A DNA stretch of 64,000 nucleotides from DASRDB01 sp035652815 (lineage in GTDB: Bacteria > Chloroflexota > Ktedonobacteria > Ktedonobacterales > Ktedonobacteraceae): positions 879,767 to 943,766 of the forward strand of contig DASRDB010000003.1 in NCBI GenBank assembly GCA_035652815.1, read 5' to 3'. A program made the translations under genes and the position numbers. Positions 50,678 to 58,614 of this stretch are shown here, piece after piece. The notes under the pieces are model-generated. The model saw nothing but the letters and a program-made list of their open reading frames with translations, searched no databases and was not told the DNA's origin. Every line of letters starts with the position of its first letter. Positions within the stretch are counted from its first letter, which is position 1.

Positions 50678-52741
50678 TCACGCCCATAAATCCTGCTGCA
50701 CCGGACTCTCTTGCTCCTGCGCCGGGCGCTTTTTCGTATACGCCGGTTTTCGCTCACGCAACGCTTTCTTCGCCGATACCTTAGAACCCTCTTCAATTAC
50801 TTCAACGGTTTCCGCCTGTCCATCTCCAATCAGTTCAAGCGCCGCTTCAAAAATTGAGGCTCGTTTCACCTGTATTTCCGGCCACAGGCCAATCAGTGTC
50901 TCTAATGTCGCGTCCTCGCACCCTGAAAGTTCCGGCCAACCGGTGCGCAGTTCATCCAGGCAGGCGGGCAAAGATAACGATTCGCCCTTCTGAACGCGCT
51001 CCACCAATAGTTCTACGAACGAGAAGTGAAGATGTTCCATCCAGGTTGCGAGGTACAGGCCAACGCCCGGAGTAAATTGTACCATATTCTCGACATTCTC
51101 TGAACTCGCATCATTTCTGCCATTCCCAACCACCTGTTCAACCGCAATAGCCAGTTCAGAACGCCTGTAACAATGCAACAACCCATAACACACCCGCTCA
51201 GCAATAAAGCCCTCGCGCAGAACCTCTTTTCGCACCCGCTCTACATCTATCGACTTCACCCGCTCCGCGAAATCATCCACGTGCGTTCGCAGCACCCGCA
51301 GCATCTCGCTCGCCGATAGCGGCCCCTCATAATAGGCTATAGGAAAAACATCGGCCAGTACGGCAAAGTCATTGCGCGCCTCGACCGGAATCGCCAGCAA
51401 AATATCCTTGCGCCCCTTCAACTGTTGCAGCTTCTGTATCTTGCGTTCTCTATAAGACGGCGTCCAGAAACCAAGTATCTCCATATAGATGCGGTGCGTA
51501 TCTCGCGTCAGCGCAAAGTCAGGAATAAAAATGCTCTGCGTCACTCCATCCTTGAGCGTCAATAACAGCGGCTCCGGTTCGCGCTCCAACTGCCATCCCT
51601 CTGCTGCCTGGCTTCTCGCCAACGAAGCAAACGCCTCGGCAAATGATTGCTCGATGCTACTATCAAAGACGCTGACTGTGTTTACCTTTGAAACTACAGG
51701 AGCCGTTCCCTTCTCAACCTGCTCCTGCGCTGGCAACAATTGCAGCAGTTCAGCATCCATCACGAAATGATACGCTCGCTGCAAAAAATGGACAGTCGCT
51801 TCCGCCCGCAAAATAGCGGCAGTGCCAAAGGATGGCCTCACCCTATTCCCCTCTTGTCTTTTGCCACCCGCTTCACCGCGCACGCCATACCCTAACAGCA
51901 ATCTACAAAGGCGAGCCAGCCGTAGACCATATTGCTGAGCCGCGCCCGTCATCTCCTGCGGCCCATACAACGTAAGATGTAGCACCGTTGGCATACCATC
52001 CAGCCCTACGCCCTCATACGCCAGGTCATAATACACGCCAATCTTCCGCGCCAGATAGCAGAGCCGTTTGATAACTGCCCCCAAACCCGCGACCGCAGCT
52101 TCACCATTACTTCCTGCCTTCTGTTGCTCCAAAAAAGCCTGGCAATCAATCGCCAGCCGCACCTCTGAGGCATTGAACAGCGCGGCCTCGAAGGCCCACT
52201 GGTTATAGAGCGCCGCCACCGCCTTTGCATCCGGCGGAGCCTCGCTTTCCCGTACTAGCAGCGCCTCGTCCTCACTATCCATTCCCAGCAAATATTCCAG
52301 TTCAGCAACCGCCAGCCCATAATTCTGCGCGAACGCTTGCAGCGCCTCGCCACGCCTTTGCCCACCTAAAAACCCCGCGTACCGTTCATTGACGAAGTCA
52401 TACAAAGCCAGCCGCAACTGCACAGGCGAAGCAATGCCATATTCTGCAAGCCGCGTATTGCCCAGTCGCTCAATCTCCTCGCTCCACACGGGAGAACGCC
52501 AGCTATACCACGCGCTCAGAGTATCAATCAGGCACTTGCCCATCCGGTAATCAGCCACATACGTCCGCGCTTCATCATACGCAAAATTGCGCTTTGGTTG
52601 CCCCAGCAAACTCTCATGATAGGCAATTAGCCGCTCAATTTCCTTCCGTAACTCTCCAGGTTTGAGAAAATGCAGAGAAACACGCAGTTCATCCCCACGC
52701 CGCTGCACATGTTTCTGAACATCTAGCAGGCTAAACCGCAC
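50678..52741 (-). CDS. DUF790/Bax1-type nuclease, partner of XPB
   Basis: A 687-residue protein of the DUF790 family, which includes archaeal Bax1, a structure-specific nuclease that works with XPB helicase. The N-terminal ~350 residues are helical. The nuclease core shows PDFAL with Asp408, then YMEILGFWT with Glu421 and YRERKIQKL, the PD-(D/E)XK-like arrangement seen in the family. It is 131 bases downstream of an XPB-type helicase gene on the same strand; that gap is filled by an inverted-repeat element. Likely role: cutting DNA opened by the helicase, in repair or defence. Confidence 0.85.
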   Translation of the reverse strand: MRFSLLDVQKHVQRRGDELRVSLHFLKPGELRKEIERLIAYHESLLGQPKRNFAYDEARTYVADYRMGKCLIDTLSAWYSWRSPVWSEEIERLGNTRLAEYGIASPVQLRLALYDFVNERYAGFLGGQRRGEALQAFAQNYGLAVAELEYLLGMDSEDEALLVRESEAPPDAKAVAALYNQWAFEAALFNASEVRLAIDCQAFLEQQKAGSNGEAAVAGLGAVIKRLCYLARKIGVYYDLAYEGVGLDGMPTVLHLTLYGPQEMTGAAQQYGLRLARLCRLLLGYGVRGEAGGKRQEGNRVRPSFGTAAILRAEATVHFLQRAYHFVMDAELLQLLPAQEQVEKGTAPVVSKVNTVSVFDSSIEQSFAEAFASLARSQAAEGWQLEREPEPLLLTLKDGVTQSIFIPDFALTRDTHRIYMEILGFWTPSYRERKIQKLQQLKGRKDILLAIPVEARNDFAVLADVFPIAYYEGPLSASEMLRVLRTHVDDFAERVKSIDVERVRKEVLREGFIAERVCYGLLHCYRRSELAIAVEQVVGNGRNDASSENVENMVQFTPGVGLYLATWMEHLHFSFVELLVERVQKGESLSLPACLDELRTGWPELSGCEDATLETLIGLWPEIQVKRASIFEAALELIGDGQAETVEVIEEGSKVSAKKALRERKPAYTKKRPAQEQESPVQQDLWA

Positions 52742-52783
52742 GTCTCGCTCCTTTGCTTGCTAATCTAAATGCATTCCACAGGT

Positions 52784-52864
52784 GTTGTAGGGACGCGATA
52801 AATCGCGTCCTGCCTGCAATGCGCGTTTAGGGCGGATGGACGCAATAAATCACGTCCCTACAAC
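52784..52864. repeat. imperfect inverted-repeat element between XPB and Bax1 genes
   Basis: Arms 52784-52810 and 52838-52864 (GTTGTAGGGACG ends) match with four mismatches. Ends resemble those of the element at 4197. It occupies most of the space between two genes expected to be coupled. Confidence 0.75.
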
Positions 52865-52872
52865 GTATCAAA

Positions 52873-54282
52873 TTATCGTCGGCGTTTCGCCATCCCCTCT
52901 TCCGTCGTCCCGCTTGTTACCAGTTCGTATAACAACGCCGAACCCTCTTTGGGACGCAGCACGCGCCCCAGCCGTTGAATATATTCGCGCTTCGTGCTGT
53001 TACCACTGATAATAATGGCGACCCGGCAATCCGGCACATCAACACCCTCGTTCAGTACGCGCCCGGTCACAAGCTTGGTATATTGTCCCGCCCGGAAACG
53101 CTCCAGAATGGCCCGCCTCTCCTCAGGCGGCGTTTTATAGGTAATGCTCGGCAGGCAAAAGCGGCGACTGATCTCATCGACTACCGCGTTCTGTTCCGAG
53201 AACAAAATCACCTGGTCAGCCGCGTGCCGGGTCAACAGCCGCTCCACCTCGGCATATTTGAGCGGCGCGTTCATAGCGATATTGCGCGCCTCGCGCCATG
53301 CCAGCATCGCCTTGCGCGCCTCCGGGTCTCTCGCGCTTAAAAAGATAATCTTCTGCTGAAACTCTTCTGGCGAACGTATCGAAATGCGCCGTTTCCGTAA
53401 AAACGAGCGGTAAATCTCCCATTGCTCATCATACCGCGCCTCATCCTCGCTCGAAAGCGCGATATCGATACGCACCTCTTCAAATTGCGCCAGGTAGCGC
53501 CCCTCAGTCAGTTCCGCAGGCGAGCGGCGGTAGACCTCGCGCCCAATCAACCGTTCCAGCGAAAGATGCGCCATATCGCTGCGTTCCGGCGTTGCGCTCA
53601 ACCCCAATCGTACAGGCGTAAAGGCGCTTTCGGCAATCAACCGGTACGTTGGCGCGGGTAGATGATGGCACTCATCAAAGATCAACAGTCCGAAATGCTT
53701 CAATTCACGAGGATACAGCGCTGCCGAATCATACGTAATGATCGTAATCGGCTTCAGTTCCTTCTCGCCACCGCCAAATATCCCTATCTCGTCTTCCTTT
53801 AAGGAAAGCGCCGAGGCCAGCGCCCCCCGCCACTGTTGCAGCAAATCCAGTGTGGGTACGACCGCCAGCGTCCACATCCCAACCTCATGGATCGCCATCG
53901 CCGCTACCATCGTCTTGCCCGCTCCTGTCGGCAACACCACCACGCCGCGACTTCCTTCAGCTAGCCACGCCGTCAAAGCCTCGCTCTGATACGGTCGCGG
54001 CTCAATTGCCAGCTTCGTCTCAAACGGCAATCGAGGCCGCTCCTCAAAAGCCACCTGAAACGGCGTCTGCTGCCTTCTCAACGCCTCTTTGATGGCGCTG
54101 AAATACATCGGCAACGTGCGCAAAAAATGCTGCCGCTTATCCCGTCCCATCTTCGCCTCGACCGTCGCAGGCAGATACGGCCCAAAAAGCCTCTTCAGCA
54201 CATCTCCTGTAGGAAGATGCGCCAGAGAAGGATCAGGAATAATGATAAGGTCGCGGCCCCGGTGGTCGATAGTGGTGGTCAT
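52873..54282 (-). CDS. XPB-type superfamily 2 DNA helicase
   Basis: A 469-residue SF2 helicase of the XPB/Ssl2 group. Walker A LPTGAGKTMVA, DECHH box, GLSATPERSD, QVILFSEQNAVVD, and motif VI QRLGRVLRPKEG are visible. Human XPB has an Arg-Glu-Asp motif after the SAT box (TATLVRED); here the aligned residues read Arg-Ser-Asp. It starts 8 bases after the DprA-like gene, and its usual nuclease partner Bax1 is downstream. XPB-Bax1 pairs are known from archaeal nucleotide excision repair. Confidence 0.9.
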   Translation of the reverse strand: MTTTIDHRGRDLIIIPDPSLAHLPTGDVLKRLFGPYLPATVEAKMGRDKRQHFLRTLPMYFSAIKEALRRQQTPFQVAFEERPRLPFETKLAIEPRPYQSEALTAWLAEGSRGVVVLPTGAGKTMVAAMAIHEVGMWTLAVVPTLDLLQQWRGALASALSLKEDEIGIFGGGEKELKPITIITYDSAALYPRELKHFGLLIFDECHHLPAPTYRLIAESAFTPVRLGLSATPERSDMAHLSLERLIGREVYRRSPAELTEGRYLAQFEEVRIDIALSSEDEARYDEQWEIYRSFLRKRRISIRSPEEFQQKIIFLSARDPEARKAMLAWREARNIAMNAPLKYAEVERLLTRHAADQVILFSEQNAVVDEISRRFCLPSITYKTPPEERRAILERFRAGQYTKLVTGRVLNEGVDVPDCRVAIIISGNSTKREYIQRLGRVLRPKEGSALLYELVTSGTTEEGMAKRRR

Positions 54283-54290
54283 GAGTATTT

Positions 54291-55313
54291 TTAGTCTTCA
54301 TTTGTGTAGGCCAACAACGAAAGTTGTCCAGCCTGTTCCTGCTTGCGCTGTTGTTGTTCCTGCAAAACGCTGCTCTTTTCAAGTAACGGGTTCAAGAGTT
54401 CCGCAATATCATCTACCGGCCATGACAACGGTTTCGCGCCTTGCTTGATTAATGCATGGTTACCCGCGAGAGAAAGATCAGAGGTATTGCGTACATAGAC
54501 TGGCTTGCGCTGCCTTAAGGCTTCTTGCGCGCCTTCCCAGGTGCCACCTTTTTTACTAGATTGCGCCACAATCACGATTTGCGCCAATCCTGTCACCACT
54601 TTATTCCGGTCCATAGCCCTGAACTTTGTCCACTGTGCATCTGGATAAAACTGGCTTAATAATAGCACCTTGCCAGCTTCGATCATTGGCCGCAACGCCC
54701 GCATTTGCACTCCGCTGAGTTTACGGATACCATGCGGCAACACCACTGTTGTATATCCATTTACACTCGTCGCGCCCTCGAAAGCTGATCGGTCAACGCC
54801 ACGCGCATATCCGCTAATGACATTGGCCTCGTGATCTGCTAAATAGGCTGCAGCGCTCTGCGTAAAAGCCAGGCTCTCCTCATTAGCTTCACGCGAACCA
54901 ATAATGGCGATTGTCTTTCGTTCAAGAATAGCCAGGTCGCCCATGTAGAACAGGACAGGGGGAGCCTGTTCGCGCTTGAGCGTGGTTTTCAACAGCTTCG
55001 GATAATCTTTATCCAGCACCGTCAGCATATGGATACCTTCGTGAGCAAGCTGTTCGACAACAAATGCCTGACTGACTAGCTTCTCTCTTGCCTGTTCCAA
55101 TTTGTTGATCTGTTCATCACCAAGATGGCAAACCCGCCGCCACTCATCAGCATTAGCCGCGAAAAACTCTTGTAGCGAGCGTTTGGCTTGATGACACCAG
55201 ACTACAAGAATATCATTCACAACACGAGTCGTTAACCCTACATGAGTTTTTAACCCACTATCAATAGCCAGCAATAGCCAGCAAGCCTGCTCTCGAAGAT
55301 CCTCTTGCATCAT
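54291..55313 (-). CDS. DprA-like (SMF/SLOG) protein, RqlI/PsyrA-like
   Basis: A 340-residue protein with a helical N-terminal part (1-115) and a DprA-type Rossmann domain: AIIGSREANEESLAF, then VISGYARGVDRSAFEGA (compare SGGARGID..AH in DprA), and IVIVAQSSKKGGTWEGAQEALRQ. The His of DprA is replaced by Phe. It sits 7 bases after a RecQ-PRTase helicase gene. RecQ-like helicase plus DprA-like partner is the layout of RqlHI/PsyrTA, where the DprA-like protein restrains the helicase. Therefore it is probably an antitoxin-like partner, not the competence DprA (inference). Confidence 0.85.
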   Translation of the reverse strand: MMQEDLREQACWLLLAIDSGLKTHVGLTTRVVNDILVVWCHQAKRSLQEFFAANADEWRRVCHLGDEQINKLEQAREKLVSQAFVVEQLAHEGIHMLTVLDKDYPKLLKTTLKREQAPPVLFYMGDLAILERKTIAIIGSREANEESLAFTQSAAAYLADHEANVISGYARGVDRSAFEGATSVNGYTTVVLPHGIRKLSGVQMRALRPMIEAGKVLLLSQFYPDAQWTKFRAMDRNKVVTGLAQIVIVAQSSKKGGTWEGAQEALRQRKPVYVRNTSDLSLAGNHALIKQGAKPLSWPVDDIAELLNPLLEKSSVLQEQQQRKQEQAGQLSLLAYTNED

Positions 55314-55320
55314 ATCTCCT

Positions 55321-57372
55321 TCATTGGTCGTCTGAATGCAACGTTTTTGTAATGGTCAGCGGATACACGGCTCTTGCCCCCGCCTGCATCAAAGTATTCC
55401 CAACCTCGCGTAACATATACCCGGAGTCATAAATATCATCAATCAGTAATAACGAACGATTCGCTACCTGTGAAGGAACGGTGACAGAGAAAGCTCCTTT
55501 CACATTTTCCTCTTTTTGATAGCGGTTTTTAAAATGCTTCTGTTCTCCCGTGGGACGAACTTTTGCGAGAGCAGCCAGGTAGGGTATACCAAGCCTGTGG
55601 GCCACTCTTCGCGCAAAGTTTTCCACCAGCGAACCGCTTACCGAAGGCGGCACGCTCACTATAGCAGAAATCTCGGCTACTGGATAGCGCGCGCGAATCA
55701 CCTCGACAGCGCGCTCCACCAATTCTTCTGGAAAAAATCCTGCCCGTTCGTATTTGCTCGCCTTCACCAGTCTGCCAATGCGCGTGGTTCCATGATAAGA
55801 AAGCGACCAGCCAGCTTCATGGATAACCTGTTTCTGCCTGCTCTTTCGCTCTATGCGCGGCAAAAATTCCTCCTGCAAAAAGCGGTCTGCTGCCTGTACT
55901 ATTCTTTCCTCCAGGGTCAAAGTCGGAAAATTGGCAGGTTGGCAATTACCGCAAACGCCACATCTATATCCAGCCTCATCTCCCAGGTAAGCCGTTACAA
56001 ATCCCATATAACACCCTGTAGTTTCAGCATACTGTTGTATATCGCCTAACTCTTGCTGTTTACTCCACCGAACCGCGTCGTAAGCGGAAAAATCAACTTT
56101 GCTATACTGATCTGTTGCGATAAAGCCGCGTTTTGCATCACGCTCGATGAGGCCCTGATCCTCCAGATCATTAAAAATGTTGCGTATTGCCGTCTGTGAA
56201 AGACCTGTCCTTCTTAATATATCGCTTTCGCGCATGCCTTCGGACGCCCTACGCAACAAGGATAAGACTAGCTCATAGTATTTTCCTTCTGGTTTCGCGG
56301 TTTGAATAAAATGCTCCTGGATAGTCAGGTCTTCCGGGTCATATAACAGCACGCAGCGCGCCTCCTTGCCATCCCGCCCGGCTCTGCCCATTTCTTGATA
56401 ATAGTTAATGGGAGATGCCGGTACATGGTAATGAATGATAAAACGAATATCGGGCTTATCAATGCCCATACCAAGCGCATTGGTCGAGCAAATCACTTTG
56501 TACTGGTTCGACATCAATTTCTGTTCAATATCCTGCCGTCCCTCATCTTCTCTCCCAGCATGATAATATTCCGCGACAAGCCCTTGCTGCTGCAAAAACG
56601 TCGTCACCATTTCCGCGCTGCCCCTCGTCGCCACGTAAACAATACCAGAGCCAGGCCAACGGGGTAGTATTGTCGTTAGATAAGCCAGCTTCTCAACATC
56701 GCCATTCAAGCGCACCACGTGTAACAGCAGATTCGGTCGCTGCATCGTTCCACGCACCACCTTCACGTCCTGTCCCATCTGTCCAAGCACATCCCGCTCA
56801 ACCCGCTTATTCGCTGTAGCAGTCAGGGCCAGCACCGGAGTATTCACAGGCAAAGCGCCAAGCAAATGCACAATGCGCCTGTAATTGGGACGAAAATCAT
56901 GCCCCCACGTCGAAATACAATGCGCCTCATCAACGACAATCATGCTTATGCGCATCCGGTACACGTATTGTTGCCACAATGCATTACTCAGCCGCTCAGG
57001 AGCAATAAACAGGATTTTGTACTGGCCCGCCACTGCCTGTTCTAAGGTGATTTGATTCTCTTGCTCCGAAAAATCGGAACTGACAATCGCGGCAGGTATT
57101 TTATACACGGTGTTGCAGCGTTGACATTGATCGCGCATCAATGCTTTCAAAGGTGAAAAAACCACCGTCATATGTGGATAGTAGAGGCTCGCCATCTGGT
57201 AACACAACGATTTCCCCCAACCCGTTCGCTGGATCACCAGCAAACGCTCGCCATGTACCAACCGCTCAATAATCTCCCGTTGATCTGGATGAAAACCTGT
57301 AGAGATGCCAAAACGTTCGCGAAGAAGTTGTTCAGGTGGATAGCTCCGCCACAAAGCCGCCGATGTCGCCAT
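55321..57372 (-). CDS. RecQ-like helicase fused to a phosphoribosyltransferase domain, RqlH/PsyrT-like
   Basis: A 683-residue protein. Residues ~15-350 are a RecQ-type SF2 helicase: QRTGWGKSLCYQ, DEAHC, ALTATANKRV, GMGIDKPDIRFIIHYHVP and QEMGRAGRDG. A winged-helix and zinc region follows (Cys residues in TGCYMGF and CGVCGNCQ). Instead of an HRDC domain the C-terminus (about 510-683) is a ComF-like phosphoribosyltransferase with the PRPP loop LLLIDDIYDSGYM. This fusion, with a DprA-like gene 7 bases downstream, matches RqlH/PsyrT of the RqlHI/PsyrTA systems. The gene starts at ATG 57372 behind GAGGGG, under a consensus promoter with a palindrome. Confidence 0.88.
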   Translation of the reverse strand: MATSAALWRSYPPEQLLRERFGISTGFHPDQREIIERLVHGERLLVIQRTGWGKSLCYQMASLYYPHMTVVFSPLKALMRDQCQRCNTVYKIPAAIVSSDFSEQENQITLEQAVAGQYKILFIAPERLSNALWQQYVYRMRISMIVVDEAHCISTWGHDFRPNYRRIVHLLGALPVNTPVLALTATANKRVERDVLGQMGQDVKVVRGTMQRPNLLLHVVRLNGDVEKLAYLTTILPRWPGSGIVYVATRGSAEMVTTFLQQQGLVAEYYHAGREDEGRQDIEQKLMSNQYKVICSTNALGMGIDKPDIRFIIHYHVPASPINYYQEMGRAGRDGKEARCVLLYDPEDLTIQEHFIQTAKPEGKYYELVLSLLRRASEGMRESDILRRTGLSQTAIRNIFNDLEDQGLIERDAKRGFIATDQYSKVDFSAYDAVRWSKQQELGDIQQYAETTGCYMGFVTAYLGDEAGYRCGVCGNCQPANFPTLTLEERIVQAADRFLQEEFLPRIERKSRQKQVIHEAGWSLSYHGTTRIGRLVKASKYERAGFFPEELVERAVEVIRARYPVAEISAIVSVPPSVSGSLVENFARRVAHRLGIPYLAALAKVRPTGEQKHFKNRYQKEENVKGAFSVTVPSQVANRSLLLIDDIYDSGYMLREVGNTLMQAGARAVYPLTITKTLHSDDQ

Positions 57373-57393
57373 ACATTTCCCCTCATATTTTTC

Positions 57394-57431
57394 AATGCAG
57401 CAATAGATAGAAGTTCATCTATTGCTGCATT
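57394..57431. promoter_or_regulatory. palindrome at the start site of the helicase operon (likely operator)
   Basis: Perfect 15-base arms AATGCAGCAATAGAT (57394-57408) and ATCTATTGCTGCATT (57417-57431), 8-base spacer. It covers the predicted start and the first ~33 transcribed bases. It has no T-run, so a repressor site or a structured 5' end is more likely than a terminator. Confidence 0.7.
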
Positions 57432-57433
57432 GC

Positions 57434-57463
57434 ATTGTAGAGGTTCTATTGTGGGTTTGTCAA
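57434..57463 (-). promoter_or_regulatory. sigma-70 promoter for the RecQ-PRTase operon
   Basis: On the minus strand TTGACA (57463-57458) and TACAAT (57439-57434) are separated by 18 bases. Predicted start near 57427, inside the palindrome. Confidence 0.75.
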
Positions 57464-57470
57464 TTGGCAC

Positions 57471-58304
57471 TCACTCCGCCCTCAATCTCACCACCATCAC
57501 CCCATACCACAACACCCACAACCCAAACAAAAAAATCGCGAACGTACTCAGCACAGGTTGCCCCGTAGAATTAAAAGCCACCTCGACCGCGCTGCCGCAC
57601 ATCACGGCGGCAATCGCCAGCGCGAGATAGCTGAAGAACACCCACGAATCGGGCCACAGTTTGCGGCCACTGCGCGCAATCATCGCGCCGAAAAACAGGC
57701 AGGCAAAGGCGAGCAATCCACCGCCAATCGTAAACGTCACAATGGCGAAAAGGCCAGAAAGAGGCGCTTCATAGTTGGAGGAGAAGGAAATCATGAGATA
57801 ATAGAACGTACTCCCAAGCGTTCCCAACACAAACACCAGCAGGCCAATTAATTCCATCCATGTCGCCAGCACCGCGAAGCCTTTGCCGCGCCATGCAAAT
57901 TCAGGCATGCTATTTTCCGGCTGGCTCGCCACACTCTCGCTTTTCTCCTCTATCTCACCTGTCTCCTCTTCCGCAAGCTCCTCGTCTTCCTCATCTTCCA
58001 CTACTTCTACAGGCTCCTCTTCGCGACCTAGAATCTCTTGCGCCACAATAATACGGAAAAGGGCGAACGGCATGCTGAGCATCAAAGCAAAGCCGAGGAT
58101 GAGCAGCGCCCGGTAGCCCAGAAACAAGAGCGTATTCGCGTGTATCCAGGCCATCGTCTGCCCCTGGCTATTGAGGGCATTGCTGTAGCCGGACGGCACT
58201 AACAATAAAAACTGATAGAGCGGTATTCCCAATATAAGCAGCAGCGCGCCAATCAGGCAATTGCGCGCCCCGGATTGTAGTCGAGCTAAAAATGTTTTTT
58301 GCAT
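57471..58304 (-). CDS. membrane protein with acidic loop, unknown function
   Basis: A 277-residue protein with two N-terminal membrane helices, a strongly acidic loop (EEEPVEVVEDEEDEELAEEE, about residues 95-125), then four to five helices. No catalytic motif. It lies just upstream of the helicase operon but that operon has its own promoter, so they are probably separate units. Weak ribosome site AAAGGT before the ATG. Family not recognised. Confidence 0.7.
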   Translation of the reverse strand: MQKTFLARLQSGARNCLIGALLLILGIPLYQFLLLVPSGYSNALNSQGQTMAWIHANTLLFLGYRALLILGFALMLSMPFALFRIIVAQEILGREEEPVEVVEDEEDEELAEEETGEIEEKSESVASQPENSMPEFAWRGKGFAVLATWMELIGLLVFVLGTLGSTFYYLMISFSSNYEAPLSGLFAIVTFTIGGGLLAFACLFFGAMIARSGRKLWPDSWVFFSYLALAIAAVMCGSAVEVAFNSTGQPVLSTFAIFLFGLWVLWYGVMVVRLRAE

Positions 58305-58402
58305 AAACGTTACCTTTCACCAATCGGGTAAATTATACAAAAATGCCCCTCGCGCGACAATGATATTCGTAAATAGAACGAGCAAGCGCCGGAAAAACGG
58401 AT

Positions 58403-58434
58403 TAAAAAAGCAGACCTCATAGAATGAGGTCTGC
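58403..58434 (-). terminator. Rho-independent terminator of the Mo-hydroxylase operon
   Basis: On the minus strand GCAGACCTCAT, loop TCT, ATGAGGTCTGC is followed by six Ts. It lies beyond the repeat copies after the cyclase gene. Confidence 0.85.
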
Positions 58435-58441
58435 CTCCAGA

Positions 58442-58598
58442 TGTCATCCTGAGCGCAGCGAAGGATCTCAGGCCCCCACTAGCTCGACCAGGCCAGCGAG
58501 AGATCCTTCGCTGCGCTCAGGATGACAGAGATATTGAGCCAGATATCGGCATACAGCTTGTCACCAGTGAGAGATCCTTCGCTGCGCTCAGGATGACA
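58442..58598. repeat. dispersed inverted-repeat element, copy 5, with an extra right arm
   Basis: Left arm 58442-58468, right arm 58501-58527 and a second right arm 58572-58598, identical to each other and to copy 3. The left flank CTGCCTCCAGA is the reverse complement of the right flank TCTGGAGGCAG of copies 1 and 3. A tandem partial duplication is likely. Confidence 0.85.
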
Positions 58599-58614
58599 TA
58601 GGGGGCTGTTCTGG

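Noticed and set aside
54291..55313. Competence DprA
   Set aside because: The neighbourhood is a RecQ-PRTase helicase rather than topA, and the DprA His position is changed; the RqlI/PsyrA type fits better.
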